Shown here piece by piece: positions 9,063 to 18,566 of a DNA stretch of 64,000 nucleotides. Where the stretch lies: contig NZ_CANMPJ010000001.1 in NCBI RefSeq assembly GCF_947499705.1, forward strand, positions 1,399,501 through 1,463,500, given 5' to 3'. Position 1 is the first letter of the stretch. Each line of letters begins with the position of its first letter. The translations under genes and the position numbers were made by a program. Below the pieces are notes generated by a model, which worked only from the letters and a program-made list of their open reading frames with translations, did not search any database and was not told where the DNA came from. The DNA is from an uncultured Erythrobacter sp. GTDB lineage: Bacteria; Pseudomonadota; Alphaproteobacteria; Sphingomonadales; Sphingomonadaceae.

Positions 9063-11072
9063 CTAGAGCAACACGTAAGTGATGGCAGCGATCAGGCCGA
9101 GAAGCATGATCAGCGCGTATGTGTAGAGATAGCCCGACTGGATCGTCTTCGCGGCAATAGAGCCACGCTCAACTACCCATGCGACACCATTCGGTCCGAA
9201 CCGGTCGATCGTGCCGATATCACCTAGTTTCCAGAATTGGCGTCCAATCCAGAATGCGGGCTTCACGAAGATCGCATCGTAGAGTTCATCGAAATACCAT
9301 TTGTTGAAGACAAAGCGGTGCAGCCGCGGGAACGTGGCCACGAACTTCGCAGGAATGTCAGGCTTCGCGATGTAGGCAACATATGCGCCAGCTAGGCCCA
9401 AAAGCATCACCACGGTCGCCGTCAGTTTCACCCACAGTGGCACTGCGTGCAGCGCGTGGACAAGGTTCTCGTTGAAATAGATCGACGCGCCCCAGAAACC
9501 ATTCGGATCGACCATTTCGCTCGAGCCATCGATGAAGGGGTATTTGAAGAAATAGCCGGCGAAAACCGCTCCAACCGTAAGCAATACGAGCGGAACAAGC
9601 ATGGTCAGCGGGCTTTCATGCGGTTGATACCCGCCTGTCGTGTCATCGCCCGCTTCTTCAGGTGTTTTGTGAACGCTGTGCTGAATATGCTCGCTCTCAA
9701 TCCAGCGCGGCTTGCCCCAGAATGTGAGGAACATCAGGCGCCAGCTGTAGAAGCTGGTCAGGAGAGCGGCAGTTGCACCGGCCCAGAAAGCCATCTGCGA
9801 AATGCCGGTACCGCGTGCCCATGCCGCTTCGAGGATCGCGTCTTTCGAGTAGAAGCCTGCAAATCCGAACACGCCCAAGATGCCGACACCAGTGATCGCC
9901 AGTGTGCCCGCCATCATCGCCCAGAATGTGATCGGGATCTTCTTACGAAGGCCGCCATAATAGCGCATGTCCTGTTCGTGATGCATGGAATGGATCACCG
10001 AGCCAGCGCCAAGGAACAGCAGTGCCTTGAAGAAAGCGTGCGTGAAAAGGTGGAACATCGCGACGCCATAGGCACCGACACCCGCCGCGAAGAACATGTA
10101 GCCGAGCTGCGAGCAGGTCGAATAAGCGATCACTCGCTTGATGTCCCACTGCGTCGTTCCGATGGTCGCGGCGAAGAAGCAGGTCGCGGCCCCAATGACG
10201 GTGACGATCGCGAGCGCGGTCGGCGCGGTCTCGAACATAGGTGAGAGGCGGCAGAGCATGAATACACCCGCCGTCACCATGGTCGCGGCATGGATCAGCG
10301 CGCTGACCGGTGTCGGGCCTTCCATCGCGTCTGGCAGCCAGGTGTGCAGGAACAGCTGCGCCGACTTGCCCATCGCTCCGATGAACAACAGGATGCACAG
10401 AATATCCATCGTGTAGAGGCGCATGCCGAGGAAGCCGATGCTCGCGCCCGACATGGCAGGAGCCGCATCGAGTATTTCGGTGATCGAGGTCGTCTGGAAC
10501 ACCAGATAAGTGCCGAAAATGCCGAGCATGAAGCCAAGGTCACCAACGCGGTTCACGACGAAAGCCTTGATCGCGGCAGCGCCCGCTGTCGGTTTCTTGA
10601 ACCAGAAACCGATCAGCAAATAGGACGCCAGCCCCACGCCTTCCCAGCCAAAGAACATCTGGACGAGGTTGTCGGCAGTCACGAGCATCAGCATCGCGAA
10701 GGTGAAGAGCGACAGATACGCAAAGAAGCGTGGCTGATCCGGGTCTTCCTCCATGTACCCCCACGAATAGAGGTGCACTAGGGCCGAGACGCTGTTGATC
10801 ACGACCAGCATGACAGCGGTTAGCGCATCGACGCGCAGCGCCCAATCAAAGGTCAGCGAGCCAGACTTCACCCATTGCAGCACGGGCACCACTTCGTCCG
10901 CCGAAGTGCCGCTCAGGAAGCCGAGAAAGATCGGCCAGCTCAGGATAGCGGAGACAAACAACGCGCCAGTCGTGATCGACTTGGCCGCGACATTGCCGAT
11001 CATCCGGTTGCCCAGCCCCGCGACGATAGCCGCGATCAGTGGCAGGAAGACGATGATGAGGATCGAATTCAT
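9063..11072 (-). CDS. nuoL: NADH-quinone oxidoreductase subunit L
   Basis: Distal antiporter-like subunit of complex I, 669 residues, about 16 transmembrane helices with the long lateral helix at the C-terminus. Visible motifs are GWEGVGLASYLLIGFW (TM5 Glu), KSAQLFLHTWLPDAMEGPTPVSAL, and WDIKRVIAYSTCSQLGYMFFA, followed by the HAFFKALLFLGAGSVIH stretch characteristic of NuoL. A polar loop around residues 455-490 (EHIQHSVHKTPEEAGDD) precedes the final helices. The gene starts 8 nt after nuoK. Confidence 0.97.
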   Translation of the reverse strand: MNSILIIVFLPLIAAIVAGLGNRMIGNVAAKSITTGALFVSAILSWPIFLGFLSGTSADEVVPVLQWVKSGSLTFDWALRVDALTAVMLVVINSVSALVHLYSWGYMEEDPDQPRFFAYLSLFTFAMLMLVTADNLVQMFFGWEGVGLASYLLIGFWFKKPTAGAAAIKAFVVNRVGDLGFMLGIFGTYLVFQTTSITEILDAAPAMSGASIGFLGMRLYTMDILCILLFIGAMGKSAQLFLHTWLPDAMEGPTPVSALIHAATMVTAGVFMLCRLSPMFETAPTALAIVTVIGAATCFFAATIGTTQWDIKRVIAYSTCSQLGYMFFAAGVGAYGVAMFHLFTHAFFKALLFLGAGSVIHSMHHEQDMRYYGGLRKKIPITFWAMMAGTLAITGVGILGVFGFAGFYSKDAILEAAWARGTGISQMAFWAGATAALLTSFYSWRLMFLTFWGKPRWIESEHIQHSVHKTPEEAGDDTTGGYQPHESPLTMLVPLVLLTVGAVFAGYFFKYPFIDGSSEMVDPNGFWGASIYFNENLVHALHAVPLWVKLTATVVMLLGLAGAYVAYIAKPDIPAKFVATFPRLHRFVFNKWYFDELYDAIFVKPAFWIGRQFWKLGDIGTIDRFGPNGVAWVVERGSIAAKTIQSGYLYTYALIMLLGLIAAITYVLL

Positions 11073-11080
11073 CGGGCCAG

Positions 11081-11386
11081 TTATCCCTTCATCCGATTGA
11101 CGTCATCGACAGCAATCGTGCCGCGACCGCGATAGTAAATCACAAGAATGGCCAGCCCGATTGCCGCTTCGGCTGCAGCAACCGTCAGCACCAGCATTGC
11201 GAAGACCTGACCAATCAAGTTGTCCATGAACGCGCTGAACGCGACCAGATTGATGTTCACCGCGAGCAGGATCAGCTCAACCGACATCAGAATGACGATC
11301 ACGTTCTTGCGGTTGATGAAGATGCCCAGCACGCCCAGCACGAACAGGATCGCGCCGACGACGAGGTAGTGTTCCACGCCGATCAT
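11081..11386 (-). CDS. nuoK: NADH-quinone oxidoreductase subunit K
   Basis: Small complex I membrane subunit (101 residues, three transmembrane helices) involved in proton translocation. Two membrane-embedded glutamates essential in the family are seen, in [13 protein letters not shown] (helix 2) and [13 protein letters not shown] (helix 3), plus the FINRKN loop. The start ATG lies within the last codons of nuoJ (4-nt overlap), which implies coupled translation. Confidence 0.96.
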   Translation of the reverse strand: MIGVEHYLVVGAILFVLGVLGIFINRKNVIVILMSVELILLAVNINLVAFSAFMDNLIGQVFAMLVLTVAAAEAAIGLAILVIYYRGRGTIAVDDVNRMKG

Positions 11387-12006
11387 AGCTCAACCCCCTG
11401 CCCGATGTCCGGGTTCTTCATAACGGTTGCTTCCTCGGGGCGACGCGCGATCTGCTTGCCGATGTCCTGACGTCCCCGCGCGCCCGGCTTGGGTTCGCGG
11501 TGGGTCAGCACAATCGCACCAATCATCGCCACCAGCAGGATGATCCCGGCGACTTCGAACAGGAAGATATACGGGCCGTAGAGCAACCGTCCGATGGCCT
11601 CGATGTTGCTCTCACCCGGTCCCTGAACAGCCACGGTTTCTGCCGAACCAAGCTCCAAGCCGCCCGCGCTGTAGGCTCCGATGCCAAGCACCAGCTCGGC
11701 AAGCAATATCGCCGCCACAGCCAGTCCCAGAGGGAAATTCTTCACAAACCCCGCGCGCATTGCTGCAAAGTCGATATCGAGCATCATCACGACGAACAGG
11801 AACAGCACGGCGACCGCCCCCACATAGACGATCACCAACAGCATCGCGATGAACTCCGCGCCGACGAGCACCATCAGGCCCGCCGCGTTGAAGAATGCGA
11901 GAATCAGCCACAGGACCGAATGCACCGGGTTGCGCGACATGATGACCATGACCGCGCTCGCGATGACCAGCCCTGCGAACAGGTAGAAGGCTATGGCTTG
12001 AATCAT
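11383..12006 (-). CDS. nuoJ: NADH-quinone oxidoreductase subunit J
   Basis: Complex I membrane subunit, 207 residues, five hydrophobic helices near the N-terminus. The family-defining [19 protein letters not shown] motif and the following [32 protein letters not shown], with its pi-bulge region, are present. The C-terminal ~40 residues are polar ([17 protein letters not shown]) and typical of alphaproteobacterial NuoJ. It lies 42 nt after nuoI and overlaps nuoK by 4 nt. Confidence 0.96.
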   Translation of the reverse strand: MIQAIAFYLFAGLVIASAVMVIMSRNPVHSVLWLILAFFNAAGLMVLVGAEFIAMLLVIVYVGAVAVLFLFVVMMLDIDFAAMRAGFVKNFPLGLAVAAILLAELVLGIGAYSAGGLELGSAETVAVQGPGESNIEAIGRLLYGPYIFLFEVAGIILLVAMIGAIVLTHREPKPGARGRQDIGKQIARRPEEATVMKNPDIGQGVEL

Positions 12007-12048
12007 GATCCCTGTTTTTCCGTCCCCGGAGTCCGTCGCGCTGCGCCC

Positions 12049-12537
12049 TTAACGGTACGGTGCATCGGCTTCAAGATTGGCCGCGATGGCCCGTTCCCAT
12101 TTGTCACCATTCGCGAGCAATTTGGCTTTGTCATAGAGCAATTCCTCGCGGGTTTCGGTGGCGTACTCAAAATTCGGGCCTTCAACCACGGCATCGACCG
12201 GGCAGGCTTCCTGACAGAAGCCGCAATAGATGCACTTGGTCATGTCGATGTCGTAGCGGGTGGTGCGGCGGCTGCCGTCTTCGCGCGGCTCACTCTCGAT
12301 CGTGATCGCCTGCGCCGGGCAGACCGCTTCGCACAATTTGCACGCGATGCAACGCTCTTCGCCATTGGGGTAGCGGCGCAAAGCATGTTCACCGCGAAAG
12401 CGCGGGCTGAGAGCGTTCTTTTCGAACGGATAGTTGATCGTCACCTTGGGCTTGAAGAAATACTTCAAGGTTTTGGCGTGCGCCTTGAGGAATTCCCACA
12501 GGGTGAACGATTTGAGGAGCTGGGTTGCGGTGGTCAT
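12049..12537 (-). CDS. nuoI: NADH-quinone oxidoreductase subunit I
   Basis: Peripheral-arm ferredoxin-like subunit carrying two [4Fe-4S] clusters (N6a, N6b) that pass electrons towards quinone. The 162-residue sequence contains both CxxCxxCxxxCP motifs ([12 protein letters not shown] and [15 protein letters not shown]) and the [28 protein letters not shown] region (quoted only in part by key residues YPFEK and RGEHALRRY) seen in alphaproteobacterial NuoI. The ATG overlaps the stop of the inserted 156-residue gene by ATGA. Confidence 0.97.
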   Translation of the reverse strand: MTTATQLLKSFTLWEFLKAHAKTLKYFFKPKVTINYPFEKNALSPRFRGEHALRRYPNGEERCIACKLCEAVCPAQAITIESEPREDGSRRTTRYDIDMTKCIYCGFCQEACPVDAVVEGPNFEYATETREELLYDKAKLLANGDKWERAIAANLEADAPYR

Positions 12538-13004
12538 TTCGGCTGCTCGCTCGGTCCTTTGTCAAAGTACTCTACGGCGACCGCTCCTACTGCGACGTTG
12601 CAAAGCCCCGTGTAGGTTTCCCCGGTCGGAGTTGAAAGAGTCGAATTAATTGGTGGTTCGCCTTCGGGAACTGGCTGACCATCCGTCGTCAAGATGTACG
12701 CTTCGCTCGAACCGCCATCGGTCACAAAACCGATAACTCCAGGTTCTATCTCCAGCCAACGGACAAATTTGTTGCCCCCCATCAGGTCGCCGAAATCCTT
12801 GGTCCTCAGCGTCCCGGTCGAATCGTTCAATATCCAGAGTTGGCGGACTGCCATTCCAGGCTCAATCTTTTCGACCGAGCTGTCAAAGAGATTGCAGAAC
12901 ACAAGCTGAGGCGTGACGGACTTCTGAGCGACAACCCGTTCCGCCAAAAACACCGTCAGCAAGGCGCACAGCGAAAGCGCGAAAGGATACTTCAAAGCTC
13001 TCAT
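12534..13004 (-). CDS. Hypothetical secreted protein inserted between nuoH and nuoI
   Basis: A 156-residue protein with a clear Sec signal peptide (basic MRALKY, hydrophobic core [13 protein letters not shown], cleavage near VVAQ). The mature part ([44 protein letters not shown]) has two cysteines about 95 residues apart that could form a disulfide. I do not recognise the family. Its ATG overlaps the nuoH stop and its stop overlaps the nuoI start (ATGA at both ends), so it is a genuine translated member of the operon. Its base composition looks less GC-rich than the flanking nuo genes, which may mean a later insertion. A periplasmic role connected with complex I is possible but not shown. Confidence 0.75.
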   Translation of the reverse strand: MRALKYPFALSLCALLTVFLAERVVAQKSVTPQLVFCNLFDSSVEKIEPGMAVRQLWILNDSTGTLRTKDFGDLMGGNKFVRWLEIEPGVIGFVTDGGSSEAYILTTDGQPVPEGEPPINSTLSTPTGETYTGLCNVAVGAVAVEYFDKGPSEQPK

Positions 13005-14047
13005 CCGAAATGCCCCGTCGCCATCAGGTAGCCGCTAATTAGCGCTACAAACAGCAGGCTCATCGGTAGGAACACTTTCCAGCCCAACCGCATTAGCTGG
13101 TCATAGCGATACCGCGGCACGGTCGCCCAGATCCAGCTGAACAGAAAGAAGAAGAAGAACGTCTTGAGCAGGAACCACACGATCCCCGGCACATAATAGA
13201 GCGGCGCCCACTCAACAGGAGGCAGCCATCCGCCCATGAACAGCAGCGTGCACAGCGAGCACATCAGCAGGATGTTGGCATATTCACCGAGCCAGAACAG
13301 CGCGAAGGCCATGCTCGAATATTCGGTCTGATACCCGGCGACGAGCTCTGATTCCGCCTCGGTCAGGTCGAACGGCGCGCGCGCGGTTTCGGCCAGTGCG
13401 CTGATGAAGAACATGACGAAAACCGGGAACAGTAGCGGATTCACAAAGAACCCATTGATGACACCCAAGCCGTGCCCTTTCTGGGCCATGACGATTCCGG
13501 ACATGTTGTATGTCTGGGTGTAAAGCGCGACGCAGACGAGGATGAAACCGATCGAAACCTCGTATGAGATCATCTGAGCGGCAGCGCGCATCGCGGAGAA
13601 AAACGGGTACTTTGAGTTCGACGCCCACCCGCTCATCACCACACCGTAAACACCAAGCGAGCTGATCGCGAGAATGTAGAGTAGGCCGAGATTGATGTCG
13701 GCCAGCAAAACACCTTCGTCAAACGGGATCACCGCCCAAGCCGCCAGCGCCACGGTGAATGTGATAATCGGCGCGAGCAGGAAAATGCCCTTGTTCGCCG
13801 CGCTGGGGATGATGGTTTCCTGCAGGAACACCTTCAGTCCGTCGGCAAAGCTTTGCAGCAGTCCGAATGGCCCGACAACGTTGGGCCCACGCCGCAGCAT
13901 GATTGCGCCGAGAACCTTGCGGTCGACATAGATCACCATGGCGACAGCAAACATGACGAGCAGCGAGATCACGACGATCCCGGTCAGCGTCGCAACGGTC
14001 CACGCCCATTCATAGGGCATGCCAAGGGATTGGAAGAATTCGGTCAT
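13001..14047 (-). CDS. nuoH: NADH-quinone oxidoreductase subunit H
   Basis: Complex I membrane subunit forming much of the quinone-binding chamber, 348 residues with eight helices. The conserved [60 protein letters not shown] (key residues ETARAPFDL and ESELV) and [13 protein letters not shown] motifs are all visible. Its ATG overlaps the stop of the preceding 88-codon gene, and its stop overlaps the next inserted gene. Confidence 0.97.
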   Translation of the reverse strand: MTEFFQSLGMPYEWAWTVATLTGIVVISLLVMFAVAMVIYVDRKVLGAIMLRRGPNVVGPFGLLQSFADGLKVFLQETIIPSAANKGIFLLAPIITFTVALAAWAVIPFDEGVLLADINLGLLYILAISSLGVYGVVMSGWASNSKYPFFSAMRAAAQMISYEVSIGFILVCVALYTQTYNMSGIVMAQKGHGLGVINGFFVNPLLFPVFVMFFISALAETARAPFDLTEAESELVAGYQTEYSSMAFALFWLGEYANILLMCSLCTLLFMGGWLPPVEWAPLYYVPGIVWFLLKTFFFFFLFSWIWATVPRYRYDQLMRLGWKVFLPMSLLFVALISGYLMATGHFG

Positions 14048-14310
14048 TTCACGCCTTCGATTTCGTGGGCGGAGATAAGGTTGCGCTGCCCTGTTAGGTC
14101 GCCCTTCATCCGAAGCGAAAAACCGTATTCTCGAATCAAGTACGAAGCCATTTCAAGAGTGCCGACAAAAACCGCATTCTTTTTGTGATGCATTTCCGAG
14201 CCCCGTTTGGGATCACCCAGCTCTAAAAGATTGCTGGCATCTGGGGCTGGCGTGTAGATTTCTACGCGACCGTCCTCAAGGTTTCGGTGCCTTTTCAATT
14301 GAAGAGTCAC
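14044..14310 (-). CDS. Hypothetical 88-residue protein between nuoG and nuoH
   Basis: I chose the GTG at 14310, which overlaps the nuoG stop as GTGA and gives 88 residues; a GTG-less longer frame from 14358 would lie entirely inside nuoG for its first 16 codons. The stop overlaps the nuoH start (ATGA). The protein is soluble, with no signal peptide or membrane segment; it contains [17 protein letters not shown] and [16 protein letters not shown] do not recognise a family. The DNA is AT-richer than its neighbours: bases 14101-14160 have 27 G/C of 60, against 37 of 60 at 14701-14760 in nuoG, which suggests recent acquisition. The double stop-start overlap argues that it is translated. Confidence 0.65.
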   Translation of the reverse strand: MTLQLKRHRNLEDGRVEIYTPAPDASNLLELGDPKRGSEMHHKKNAVFVGTLEMASYLIREYGFSLRMKGDLTGQRNLISAHEIEGVK

Positions 14311-16325
14311 TCCGCCGCCTCCTTGATCTCGTCCGCGTGGAGCAGCTCGGCCGAGCATTGCTGCATCACAGCGCTTGCACGGGCGATCGGGTTGGTAAGG
14401 TAGAAATCGGCGATCGGATAGGCGTTGATGGAGCCTTCCGCCTTGGCCGAGCTGTCAGCCTTGGGCAGCGCGCCGTAGTCTGCGAGGCCTTCTTCGCCCA
14501 GCGCCGGAACAGCCGCAATCATCGCGCTTTGCAATTCGCCGAAGCTGTCGAACCCGACGTTCACGCCCAGAGCATCGGCCAGCGCGCGCAGGATCGTCCA
14601 GTCCTCGCGCGCATCACCCGGCGCGAACACGGCCTTTTCAGCGAACTGCACGCGGCCTTCGGTGTTGACGTAGGTTCCGTCTTTCTCGGCATAGCTCGCC
14701 GCCGGCAGGATGATATCCGCCATATGTGCGCCCTTGTCGCCGTGGTGGCCGATATAGACCTTCAGGCTGTCGGCGAACGGTTCGTAATCCATCTCGTCCG
14801 CGCCGAGGCTCAGCACCACTTTGGGAGTCGCCGCCGCGAGGTCAGCCATGCCGCCCTCAACCGTGAAATCAAGCATCAGCGAGCCCATCCGCGCCGCGCT
14901 CATATGCAGCACGTTGAAGCCGTTCCAATCGCTTTTCACGAGGCCGAATTTGTCGACCAGCTTGAGCGCCGCGCCGAGCGCACCCTTCGCCAAAGCCGCT
15001 CCGCCCAGGATCACCGCCGGGCGCTCCGCCGCCTTCATCGCATCGCCCAAAGCCTTGGGCACGCGGTTCAGAACCTTCAGGTCTTCGCCAAGGAATTCAG
15101 CCGGATAGGTCGTTTCCCATTCAGGTCCGACCACGAACACCTTCGCCCCGCCCTTCACCGCCTTGCGAATGCGCGCATTCACGAGCGCCGCTTCCCAGCG
15201 GACATGGCTGCCGACGATCAGGATCGCATCAGCGGTTTCGATACCGGCCAGCGTCGAGTTGAAATTGACCGCCGCGATGTTCGACACATCGTAGGTCATG
15301 CCGGTCTGGCGCGCTTCCACGAGGTCGCTGCCGCATGCTTTCAGCAAGGCCTTGGCGGCAAACATCGTTTCGCAGTCGACCATGTCCCCGGCGACCGCAG
15401 CAATGCTTGCTGTGTTGCCGTCAAGCTGCGCGGCAATAGCGCCGAAGGCTTCGTCCCATGACGCCGCCTGCAGCTTGCCGCCTTTGCGCATAAACACCTT
15501 GTCGAGGCGGCGCTTGGTCAGACCATCGACCTGATAGCGGCCCTTGTCCGAAAGCCATTCCTCATTGACGTCATCATTGATGCGCGGGAGTGCGCGCATG
15601 ACTTCGCGCCCCTTGGAATGCAGCGAGATGTTGGTGCCAACCGCGTCGGATACGTCGATGCTCAGAGTGCGCTTCAATTCCCACGGACGCGCTTCGAACG
15701 CATAAGGCCGTGACGTCAGAGCGCCGACTGGGCACAGATCGATCACATTGGCGCTGAGTTCGTGCGCCGCAGCCTGTTCCAGATAGGTCGTGATCTGCAT
15801 GTCCTCGCCGCGATAGAGCGCGCCGATTTCGTCCACGCCCGCGATCTCTTCTGAGAAGCGCACGCAGCGCGTGCAGTGGATGCAGCGGGTCATGATCGTC
15901 TTGATCAGCGGACCCATGTATTTCTCGGTCACCGCGCGCTTGTTCTCGCGCTCGTAGCGCGAACCGCCACGGCCATAGGCCACGGCCTGATCCTGCAAAT
16001 CGCACTCGCCGCCCTGGTCGCAAATCGGGCAATCGAGCGGGTGGTTGATGAGCAGAAACTCCATCACCCCTTCGCGTGCCTTCTTGACCATCGGCGTGTC
16101 GGTGCGAATTTCCTGACCGTCGCCAGCGGGCAGTGCGCAAGAGGCCTGCGGCTTCGGCGGCCCAGGCTTCACTTCGACCAGACACATGCGGCAATTGCCG
16201 GCGATGGAGAGGCGCTCGTGATAGCAGAAACGCGGGATTTCCTTGCCCGCCTGCTCGCACGCCTGCAGCACAGTCGCGCCCGCCGGGACTTCGATCTCTT
16301 CGCCGTCTACGGTGACTTTAGGCAT
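14307..16325 (-). CDS. nuoG: NADH-quinone oxidoreductase subunit G
   Basis: The large peripheral-arm subunit of complex I, an iron-sulfur protein with a molybdopterin-oxidoreductase-like C-terminal part. The start at ATG 16325 ([13 protein letters not shown]) gives 672 residues; the frame extends further upstream only into the preceding gene. Present are the [2Fe-2S] ligands (CYHERLSIAGNCRMC and a later ASC), the His-Cys3 site (HPLDCPICDQGGECDLQ), and the [4Fe-4S] set (CIHCTRCVRF with LCPVGAL). The first eight bases overlap the end of the upstream hypothetical gene, and the stop overlaps the downstream one. Confidence 0.97.
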   Translation of the reverse strand: MPKVTVDGEEIEVPAGATVLQACEQAGKEIPRFCYHERLSIAGNCRMCLVEVKPGPPKPQASCALPAGDGQEIRTDTPMVKKAREGVMEFLLINHPLDCPICDQGGECDLQDQAVAYGRGGSRYERENKRAVTEKYMGPLIKTIMTRCIHCTRCVRFSEEIAGVDEIGALYRGEDMQITTYLEQAAAHELSANVIDLCPVGALTSRPYAFEARPWELKRTLSIDVSDAVGTNISLHSKGREVMRALPRINDDVNEEWLSDKGRYQVDGLTKRRLDKVFMRKGGKLQAASWDEAFGAIAAQLDGNTASIAAVAGDMVDCETMFAAKALLKACGSDLVEARQTGMTYDVSNIAAVNFNSTLAGIETADAILIVGSHVRWEAALVNARIRKAVKGGAKVFVVGPEWETTYPAEFLGEDLKVLNRVPKALGDAMKAAERPAVILGGAALAKGALGAALKLVDKFGLVKSDWNGFNVLHMSAARMGSLMLDFTVEGGMADLAAATPKVVLSLGADEMDYEPFADSLKVYIGHHGDKGAHMADIILPAASYAEKDGTYVNTEGRVQFAEKAVFAPGDAREDWTILRALADALGVNVGFDSFGELQSAMIAAVPALGEEGLADYGALPKADSSAKAEGSINAYPIADFYLTNPIARASAVMQQCSAELLHADEIKEAAE

Positions 16326-16980
16326 CGGTCTTGGCCTCTGAATCTCGGATTGCCTGAGCTTGCGCAGAACGGCGAAGGGCCGCCTCTGCAACGTACGACC
16401 GGAGCATGGCCGAGGTCAGGTTGACGTTCACTCCATCGTCGAGACACGGGGAGAGCAACTGGGCGACTTTCGCCAGTTCTGCGCTCTCCTCGTCGGACCC
16501 CACACGCGTCGCAAGCACCCTGTCGATCGCCTCGGGGGCGCCCGCGAGGGCGCATTCGGTCGCCCTGATGAACACGAAGTCGTAACGTTGCTCGTAAGAG
16601 CCATGGGCAACGTCGGCATTGGGGTCATAGATCGCGATCGGGTTCTCATCGCGATCATCGCGTTCATAGAGATGCTCTGCCATCGCGCCTCGGATTAGGG
16701 TATGGTCAAAGCGAAGCTCGATTGAGAATTTCGTCGCATACCGCAGGCAAGCAGGGCGCTGAAGTTCCTCGAGCATTCGGTTGCTCTCGCTCGATTGCGG
16801 CAATAGCCCAAAAACGGACCGCGCCTCGTCGGTGTTCCGACGCACGAGGCATTCGGCATAAGCCCACATGATGTAGTCGGCATTGTTGTCGACTCGGTCG
16901 ACGCGATCTGCTGCGCTACCCCCATAGGGGAGAGCCGCCGCGAACAGGGCCGGAAACAGGAAGGCAGCGCGCAACCTCAC
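16318..16980 (-). CDS. Hypothetical secreted protein between nuoF and nuoG
   Basis: A 220-residue protein starting at GTG 16980, which overlaps the nuoF stop (GTGA). It has a signal peptide ([21 protein letters not shown], cleavage near SAA). The mature part is largely helical and polar with four or more cysteines, including [33 protein letters not shown] and LLSPCLDD, spaced so that two disulfides are possible. I do not recognise a named family. The [15 protein letters not shown] segment resembles, from memory, a type of small secreted hypothetical protein common in Erythrobacteraceae; that is weak evidence. The 8-nt overlap with nuoG implies cotranslation in the nuo operon. Confidence 0.75.
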   Translation of the reverse strand: MRLRAAFLFPALFAAALPYGGSAADRVDRVDNNADYIMWAYAECLVRRNTDEARSVFGLLPQSSESNRMLEELQRPACLRYATKFSIELRFDHTLIRGAMAEHLYERDDRDENPIAIYDPNADVAHGSYEQRYDFVFIRATECALAGAPEAIDRVLATRVGSDEESAELAKVAQLLSPCLDDGVNVNLTSAMLRSYVAEAALRRSAQAQAIRDSEAKTDA

Positions 16981-18269
16981 TCCGCCGCCTCCGCAAACTG
17001 CGCATTATGCTCGTGGATGCGCTTTTCCAGCTCAGGGCGGAAATGGCGGATCAGGCCCTGGATCGGCCATGCCGCCGCATCGCCTAGCGCACAGATTGTG
17101 TGGCCTTCGACCTGCTTGGTCACTTCGTGCAGCATGTCGATTTCCTCGATCGCCGCATCACCCGTGCGCAGGCGCTCCATCACGCGCCACATCCACCCGG
17201 TGCCCTCGCGGCACGGCGTGCACTGACCGCATGATTCGTGCTTGTAGAAATAGCTTAGGCGAGAAATTGCGCGGACGATATCGGTGGACTTGTCCATCAC
17301 GATCACTGCAGCTGTGCCGAGGCCGGAGCCGAGCTCCTTCAGCCCGTCGAAATCCATCGGCGCATCCATGATTTGCTTGGCAGGAACCAGCGGGACCGAC
17401 GAACCGCCGGGGATCACCGCCAGCAAGTTATCCCACCCACCGCGAATGCCGCCGCAATGCTTCTCGATCAGTTCGCGGAACGGGATGCTCATCGCTTCCT
17501 CGACCACGCAAGGCTGTTCGACATGGCCGCTGATCTGGAACAGCTTAGTCCCGGCGTTGTTCTCACGACCGAAGCTGCTGAACCAAGCAGCGCCGCGCCG
17601 CAGGATCGTGGGCACGACCGCGATGCTCTCGACATTGTTGACGGTGGTCGGGCAGCCATAGAGCCCCGCGCCCGCCGGGAATGGTGGCTTTAGGCGTGGT
17701 TGGCCCTTTTTGCCCTCAAGGCTTTCAATCATCGCGGTTTCTTCGCCGCAGATGTAGGCGCCCGCGCCGCGGTGCATGAAGACGTCGAAATCGTAGCCCG
17801 AGCCGCTGGCGTTCTTGCCGATCAGTCCAGCGTCATAGGCCTCGTCGATGGCCGCCTGCAGCGTCTCGGCTTCGCGGATATATTCCCCGCGAATGTAAAT
17901 ATAGGCCGCGCGCGCGCGCATCGCGAAACCGGCCACCAATGCGCCCTCGATCAGCTTGTGCGGATCGTGGCGGATGATCTCGCGGTCTTTGCACGAACCG
18001 GGTTCGGATTCGTCAGCATTGATGACGAGGAAGCTTGGACGACCGTCTTTGCTTTCCTTCGGCATGAACGACCATTTCAGACCGGTCGGGAATCCTGCCC
18101 CACCCCGACCGCGCAGGCCCGATGCCTTCATCTCTTCGATGATTGCTTCATTGCCCCGCTCGATCAGCGCCTTGGTGCCATCCCAATCGCCGCGCGCCTG
18201 AGCAGCCTTCAGGCCCCAATCCTGGAAGCCATAGACGTTGGTGAAGATGCGGTCCTTGTCAGCCAGCAT
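16977..18269 (-). CDS. nuoF: NADH-quinone oxidoreductase subunit F
   Basis: NADH-binding, FMN-containing subunit of complex I carrying the [4Fe-4S] cluster N3. The 430-residue protein shows the glycine-rich FMN/NADH loops ([50 protein letters not shown]) and the cluster ligands [16 protein letters not shown] plus [13 protein letters not shown]. Its start lies inside the last codons of the 60-residue membrane-protein gene (11-nt overlap), and its stop overlaps the next GTG by GTGA. Confidence 0.98.
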   Translation of the reverse strand: MLADKDRIFTNVYGFQDWGLKAAQARGDWDGTKALIERGNEAIIEEMKASGLRGRGGAGFPTGLKWSFMPKESKDGRPSFLVINADESEPGSCKDREIIRHDPHKLIEGALVAGFAMRARAAYIYIRGEYIREAETLQAAIDEAYDAGLIGKNASGSGYDFDVFMHRGAGAYICGEETAMIESLEGKKGQPRLKPPFPAGAGLYGCPTTVNNVESIAVVPTILRRGAAWFSSFGRENNAGTKLFQISGHVEQPCVVEEAMSIPFRELIEKHCGGIRGGWDNLLAVIPGGSSVPLVPAKQIMDAPMDFDGLKELGSGLGTAAVIVMDKSTDIVRAISRLSYFYKHESCGQCTPCREGTGWMWRVMERLRTGDAAIEEIDMLHEVTKQVEGHTICALGDAAAWPIQGLIRHFRPELEKRIHEHNAQFAEAAE

Positions 18270-18441
18270 CGTCTTGATCCTTCTTAATCATCTTCAACTG
18301 ACGCAAGGTCAGCACCTGGAAGATCAAACCCATTCCCATCAATGCGATGCCAATCGAGCGCTCACCGGTCGCAGCGAGGTATCCGCCGACGAGAAAGCTG
18401 ACGAGGCCTGCGATCATCAAGGCAAGGATGCCGCCGTTCAT
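18259..18441 (-). CDS. Small two-helix membrane protein, 60 residues, between nuoE and nuoF
   Basis: Starts at ATG 18441, which overlaps the stop of the upstream 42-codon gene (ATGA), and runs to a stop that overlaps nuoF. The longer frame upstream of this ATG overlaps nuoE and the 42-codon gene and is not needed. The protein [20 protein letters not shown]... has two hydrophobic segments (residues ~4-23 and ~28-46) and a charged tail (KMIKKDQDD). No family is recognised. The tight coupling on both sides and the compact hydrophobic design suggest a real small membrane protein, perhaps acting with complex I, although nothing in the sequence shows that. Confidence 0.65.
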   Translation of the reverse strand: MNGGILALMIAGLVSFLVGGYLAATGERSIGIALMGMGLIFQVLTLRQLKMIKKDQDDAG

Positions 18442-18566
18442 CCTGTCGCTCCCGAAAAAGCGAGAAACGCGACGATGCATAGGACCGCGATCGGCAACAC
18501 GATCTTGACCAAGAGCATGTCTTTCAAAATGCCGCTTGGGCTCCACCATTTCTCTTCGCCAGCCAT
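18438..18566 (-). CDS. Small single-helix membrane protein, 42 residues, between nuoE and nuoF
   Basis: A short gene found by reading the gap after nuoE. ATG 18566 overlaps the nuoE stop by one base (TGATG); the TGA at 18440-18438 overlaps the ATG of the next gene (ATGA). The product has a polar N-terminus (MAGEEKWWSPSGILKDML) and one hydrophobic helix (VKIVLPIAVLCIVAFLAF) ending SGATG. It fills an otherwise unexplained 127-nt gap in frame, with overlaps on both sides, which is the main evidence that it is expressed. The KWWSPSGI start is not known to me from a named family. Confidence 0.65.
   Translation of the reverse strand: MAGEEKWWSPSGILKDMLLVKIVLPIAVLCIVAFLAFSGATG

Noticed and set aside
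9447-10244. 265-codon plus-strand frame opposite nuoL
   Set aside because: Arg/His/Glu-rich composition typical of a shadow of a membrane protein gene.
16318-16391. Longer nuoG starting at 16391
   Set aside because: The extra residues overlap the upstream gene and are unconserved; [10 protein letters not shown] at 16325 is the family start.
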